Positions 62,115 through 64,000 of a DNA stretch of 64,000 nucleotides are shown here, one piece after another. Location: assembly GCF_035645195.1 (NCBI RefSeq), contig NZ_DASQNA010000038.1, forward strand, positions 1-64,000. Direction: 5' to 3'. The position numbers and the translations under genes are program-made. How positions within the stretch are numbered: position 1 is the stretch's first letter; each line of letters begins with the position of its first letter. The notes under the pieces are model-generated. The model saw nothing but the letters and a program-made list of their open reading frames with translations, was not told where the DNA came from and ran no database searches. The stretch comes from Paenibacillus sp. GTDB taxonomy: Bacteria > Bacillota > Bacilli > Paenibacillales > YIM-B00363.

Positions 62115-63467
62115 ATGGCAATGTTCGAATATCGGATGCCGGAGCTCGGCGAAGGTCTGCATGAAGGCGAAATCGTCAAATGGCACGTCAAACCCGGCGA
62201 TTCCATTAAAGAAGACGATATTTTGATGGAAGTGCAAAACGATAAAGCGGTCGTCGAAGTGCCGTCCCCGGTCACCGGCGTCGTGAAAGAAGTCAAGGTT
62301 GCGGAAGGCACCGTCGCCGTCGTCGGCGACGTGCTTGCGGTCATCGACGCGGAAGGCGAACTGCCGGTATCCGCGCACGGCGGCGGCCACGGCCACGCGG
62401 AAGCGCCGGCGGCGCCGAGCGCCCCTGCGGCGGCTCCGGCCCCCGTTCCGTCGAATCCGATCGCTCCGGCGGCAGCGCCGGCGGCGGCGGAGGCTGTCAA
62501 GCCGGGCACCGTGCCGGACGGCGGCACTCGCGGCAACGTCGTTGAGCCGGGTGCGGTTCTTGCGACGCCGAGCGTCCGCAAGCTGGCGCGCGAGAAAGGC
62601 GTCGACCTCGGCCAAGTGAAGGCGACGGGCAAGCACGGCCGCATCACGAAGGAAGACGTCCTGAACTTCGTTCCGGGCGCTGCGCCTGCGCAAGCGGCGG
62701 CTCCGGCCGCGGCGGAAGGCGCTCCGGCGGCAGCTGCTGCGAAGCCGGCGGCACCGACGGGCGACCGCGTGGAAGAACGCGTACCGTTCAAAGGCATCCG
62801 CAAAGTCATCGCTCAGGCGATGGTCAAATCGGTGTACACGGCCCCGCATGTCACGATCATGGACGAAGTCGACGTAACGGCGCTCGTGAAGCTTCGCGAA
62901 CGCGCGAAGCCGATGGCGGAAAAGCGCGGCGTGAAGCTGACGTACCTGCCGTTCATCGTCAAGGCGCTCGTAGCGGCGCTGCGCGAGTATCCGATTCTCA
63001 ACTCGACGCTCGACGAAGCGAACAACGAGATCGTCTACAAGAAGTACTACAACATCGGCATCGCCACGGATACGGACAACGGTCTGATCGTTCCGGTCGT
63101 ATTCGACGCCGATCGCAAAAATATTTATAACATCGCAGGCGAAATTCGCGATCTCGCGACGCGCGGCCGCGAAGGCAAGCTCGGTCCGAACGAGCTGCGC
63201 GGCAGCACGATTTCGATCACGAACATCGGCTCGGCGGGCGGCATGTTCTTCACGCCGGTCATCAACTTCCCGGAAGTGGCGATTCTCGGCACGGGCCGCA
63301 TCACGGAACGTCCGATCGTGAAGAACGGCGAAATCGCCATCGGCCAGATGATGGCATTGTCGCTCAGCTTCGACCATCGCCTCATCGACGGCGCGACCGC
63401 TCAGAACGCGATGAACCACATCAAGCGGCTTCTGGAAGATCCGGAACTGCTCATTATGGAGGTGTAA
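62115..63467 (+). CDS. pdhC: dihydrolipoamide acetyltransferase E2 PdhC
   Basis: A 450-residue E2: one lipoyl domain (lipoyl Lys in [13 protein letters not shown], about 43), an Ala/Pro linker, a peripheral subunit-binding domain ([32 protein letters not shown], about 155-190), a second Ala-rich linker and the catalytic core with [14 protein letters not shown] and the His active site. Forms the PDH core; the lipoyl group could be supplied through LipL encoded at 41.5 kb. AAAAGGAGGTG precedes the ATG. Confidence 0.96.
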   Translation: MAMFEYRMPELGEGLHEGEIVKWHVKPGDSIKEDDILMEVQNDKAVVEVPSPVTGVVKEVKVAEGTVAVVGDVLAVIDAEGELPVSAHGGGHGHAEAPAAPSAPAAAPAPVPSNPIAPAAAPAAAEAVKPGTVPDGGTRGNVVEPGAVLATPSVRKLAREKGVDLGQVKATGKHGRITKEDVLNFVPGAAPAQAAAPAAAEGAPAAAAAKPAAPTGDRVEERVPFKGIRKVIAQAMVKSVYTAPHVTIMDEVDVTALVKLRERAKPMAEKRGVKLTYLPFIVKALVAALREYPILNSTLDEANNEIVYKKYYNIGIATDTDNGLIVPVVFDADRKNIYNIAGEIRDLATRGREGKLGPNELRGSTISITNIGSAGGMFFTPVINFPEVAILGTGRITERPIVKNGEIAIGQMMALSLSFDHRLIDGATAQNAMNHIKRLLEDPELLIMEV

Positions 63468-63470
63468 GCG

Positions 63471-64000
63471 ATGGTAGTCGGCACCTTTAGCACGGAAATC
63501 GACGTTCTCGTCATCGGCGCCGGTCCCGGCGGCTACGTAGCCGCCATCCGGGCCGCCCAGCTCGGCAAGAAGGTCGTTATCGTCGACCGCCGCGAAATCG
63601 GCGGCGTCTGCCTTAACCGCGGCTGCATCCCGTCCAAGGCGCTCATTTCGGCCGCTCACCGGTACGAAATGGCGAAGCATGGCGATTCGATCGGCATCGA
63701 AGTCGGCGACGTCAAAGTCGATTTCGCGAAGGTTCAAGCGTGGAAGCAGTCCGTTGTCAATAAACTGACGGGCGGCGTCGGCGCGCTGCTCAAGGGGCAT
63801 AAAGTCGAAATCGTCTCGGGCGAAGCGTTCTTCAACGCGCCGAACATCGTGACGGTCAGCGACGGCGACGACAACACGACGCGCTACGAGTTCAAGCACT
63901 GCGTCATCGCGACGGGCTCCCGTCCGATCGAGCTGAAGCCGTTCCCGTTCGGCGGCCGCATTTTGTCGTCCGACGAGGCGCTCGCGCTCGACCATATTCC
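63471..64000 (+). CDS. pdhD: dihydrolipoamide dehydrogenase E3 PdhD (cut by window end)
   Basis: The first 176 codons of E3: FAD motif VLVIGAGPGGYVAAIRAAQLG, redox disulfide GGVCLNRGCIPSKAL, and IATGSRPIELKPFPFGGRILSSDEAL, still open at position 64000. Starts 3 bp after the pdhC stop with GGAGGTG upstream. Reoxidises lipoamide and reduces NAD. Confidence 0.95.
   Translation, partial: MVVGTFSTEIDVLVIGAGPGGYVAAIRAAQLGKKVVIVDRREIGGVCLNRGCIPSKALISAAHRYEMAKHGDSIGIEVGDVKVDFAKVQAWKQSVVNKLTGGVGALLKGHKVEIVSGEAFFNAPNIVTVSDGDDNTTRYEFKHCVIATGSRPIELKPFPFGGRILSSDEALALDHI

Noticed and set aside
62091-63995. 634-codon minus-strand open frame
   Set aside because: Antisense to pdhC and pdhD; codon-bias shadow.

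Overview
The window is high-GC DNA from a Gram-positive spore former, most like Paenibacillus or a close relative in Paenibacillaceae (inference). Support comes from strong GGAGG ribosome binding sites with many GTG/TTG starts, a CotF-like coat protein, a YheC/D ATP-grasp protein, a YesM/YesN two-component pair, lipoprotein-type binding proteins, perfect GlnR/TnrA boxes, and B. subtilis-like proteins (MhqD, NamA, LipL, PdhABCD). No rRNA, tRNA or CRISPR array was seen.

0-10 kb: the right end of an IS3-type element next to a truncated gene, an MhqD-like esterase with NamA reductase, a membrane diguanylate cyclase, an FGGY kinase, a 0.9 kb gene-free stretch with tandem repeats, an NlpC/P60 lipoprotein, ThpR, an ECF-like sigma factor, two divergent XRE regulators around a palindromic operator with a 35-residue membrane peptide, and an HNH protein. 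9.7-30 kb: a TPR membrane protein, DUF86, selD-selU (selenium for tRNA), a complete IS3 element (13199-14912) inserted in the loop of a bidirectional terminator, a phosphodiester glycosidase, a LytTR-GGDEF-EAL protein, murI with an M14 peptidase, small DUF1232 and HesB-like proteins, YheC/D, an O-methyltransferase, an MFS pump, a coat protein, CapA, an exported MORN-repeat protein, an FAH-family enzyme, a GAF-HD-GYP protein and a guanylate-kinase-like protein.

30.6-42 kb: a second tandem repeat array, a decayed FAH pseudogene, then a nitrogen-scavenging operon urtABCDE-ureABCFGD behind a TTGACA/TATAAT promoter with two perfect GlnR/TnrA boxes 95 bp apart. ureE is absent. LipL, an intact Phd-type antitoxin and a broken ParE/RelE-type toxin follow in an AT-rich patch.

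43-58 kb: the most interesting region. A YesMN pair diverges from an 11-gene operon: RbsC/SBP/RbsA-type sugar ABC transporter, aldose 1-epimerase, MocA-type dehydrogenase, an AP-endonuclease-2-fold isomerase, then a three-component oxygenase set (desaturase-fold, Rieske ferredoxin, FAD ferredoxin reductase), aldo/keto reductase and creatininase-family hydrolase. The set parallels the rhizobial moc genes for rhizopine catabolism and suggests uptake and oxidative demethylation or hydroxylation of a methylated or aminated polyol or sugar. cre-like sites lie between the divergent units.

58-64 kb: two adjacent tandem arrays, both with a 51-bp period but unrelated sequence and each unit a hairpin, an esterase, and the pyruvate dehydrogenase operon pdhABC with pdhD cut by the window end.
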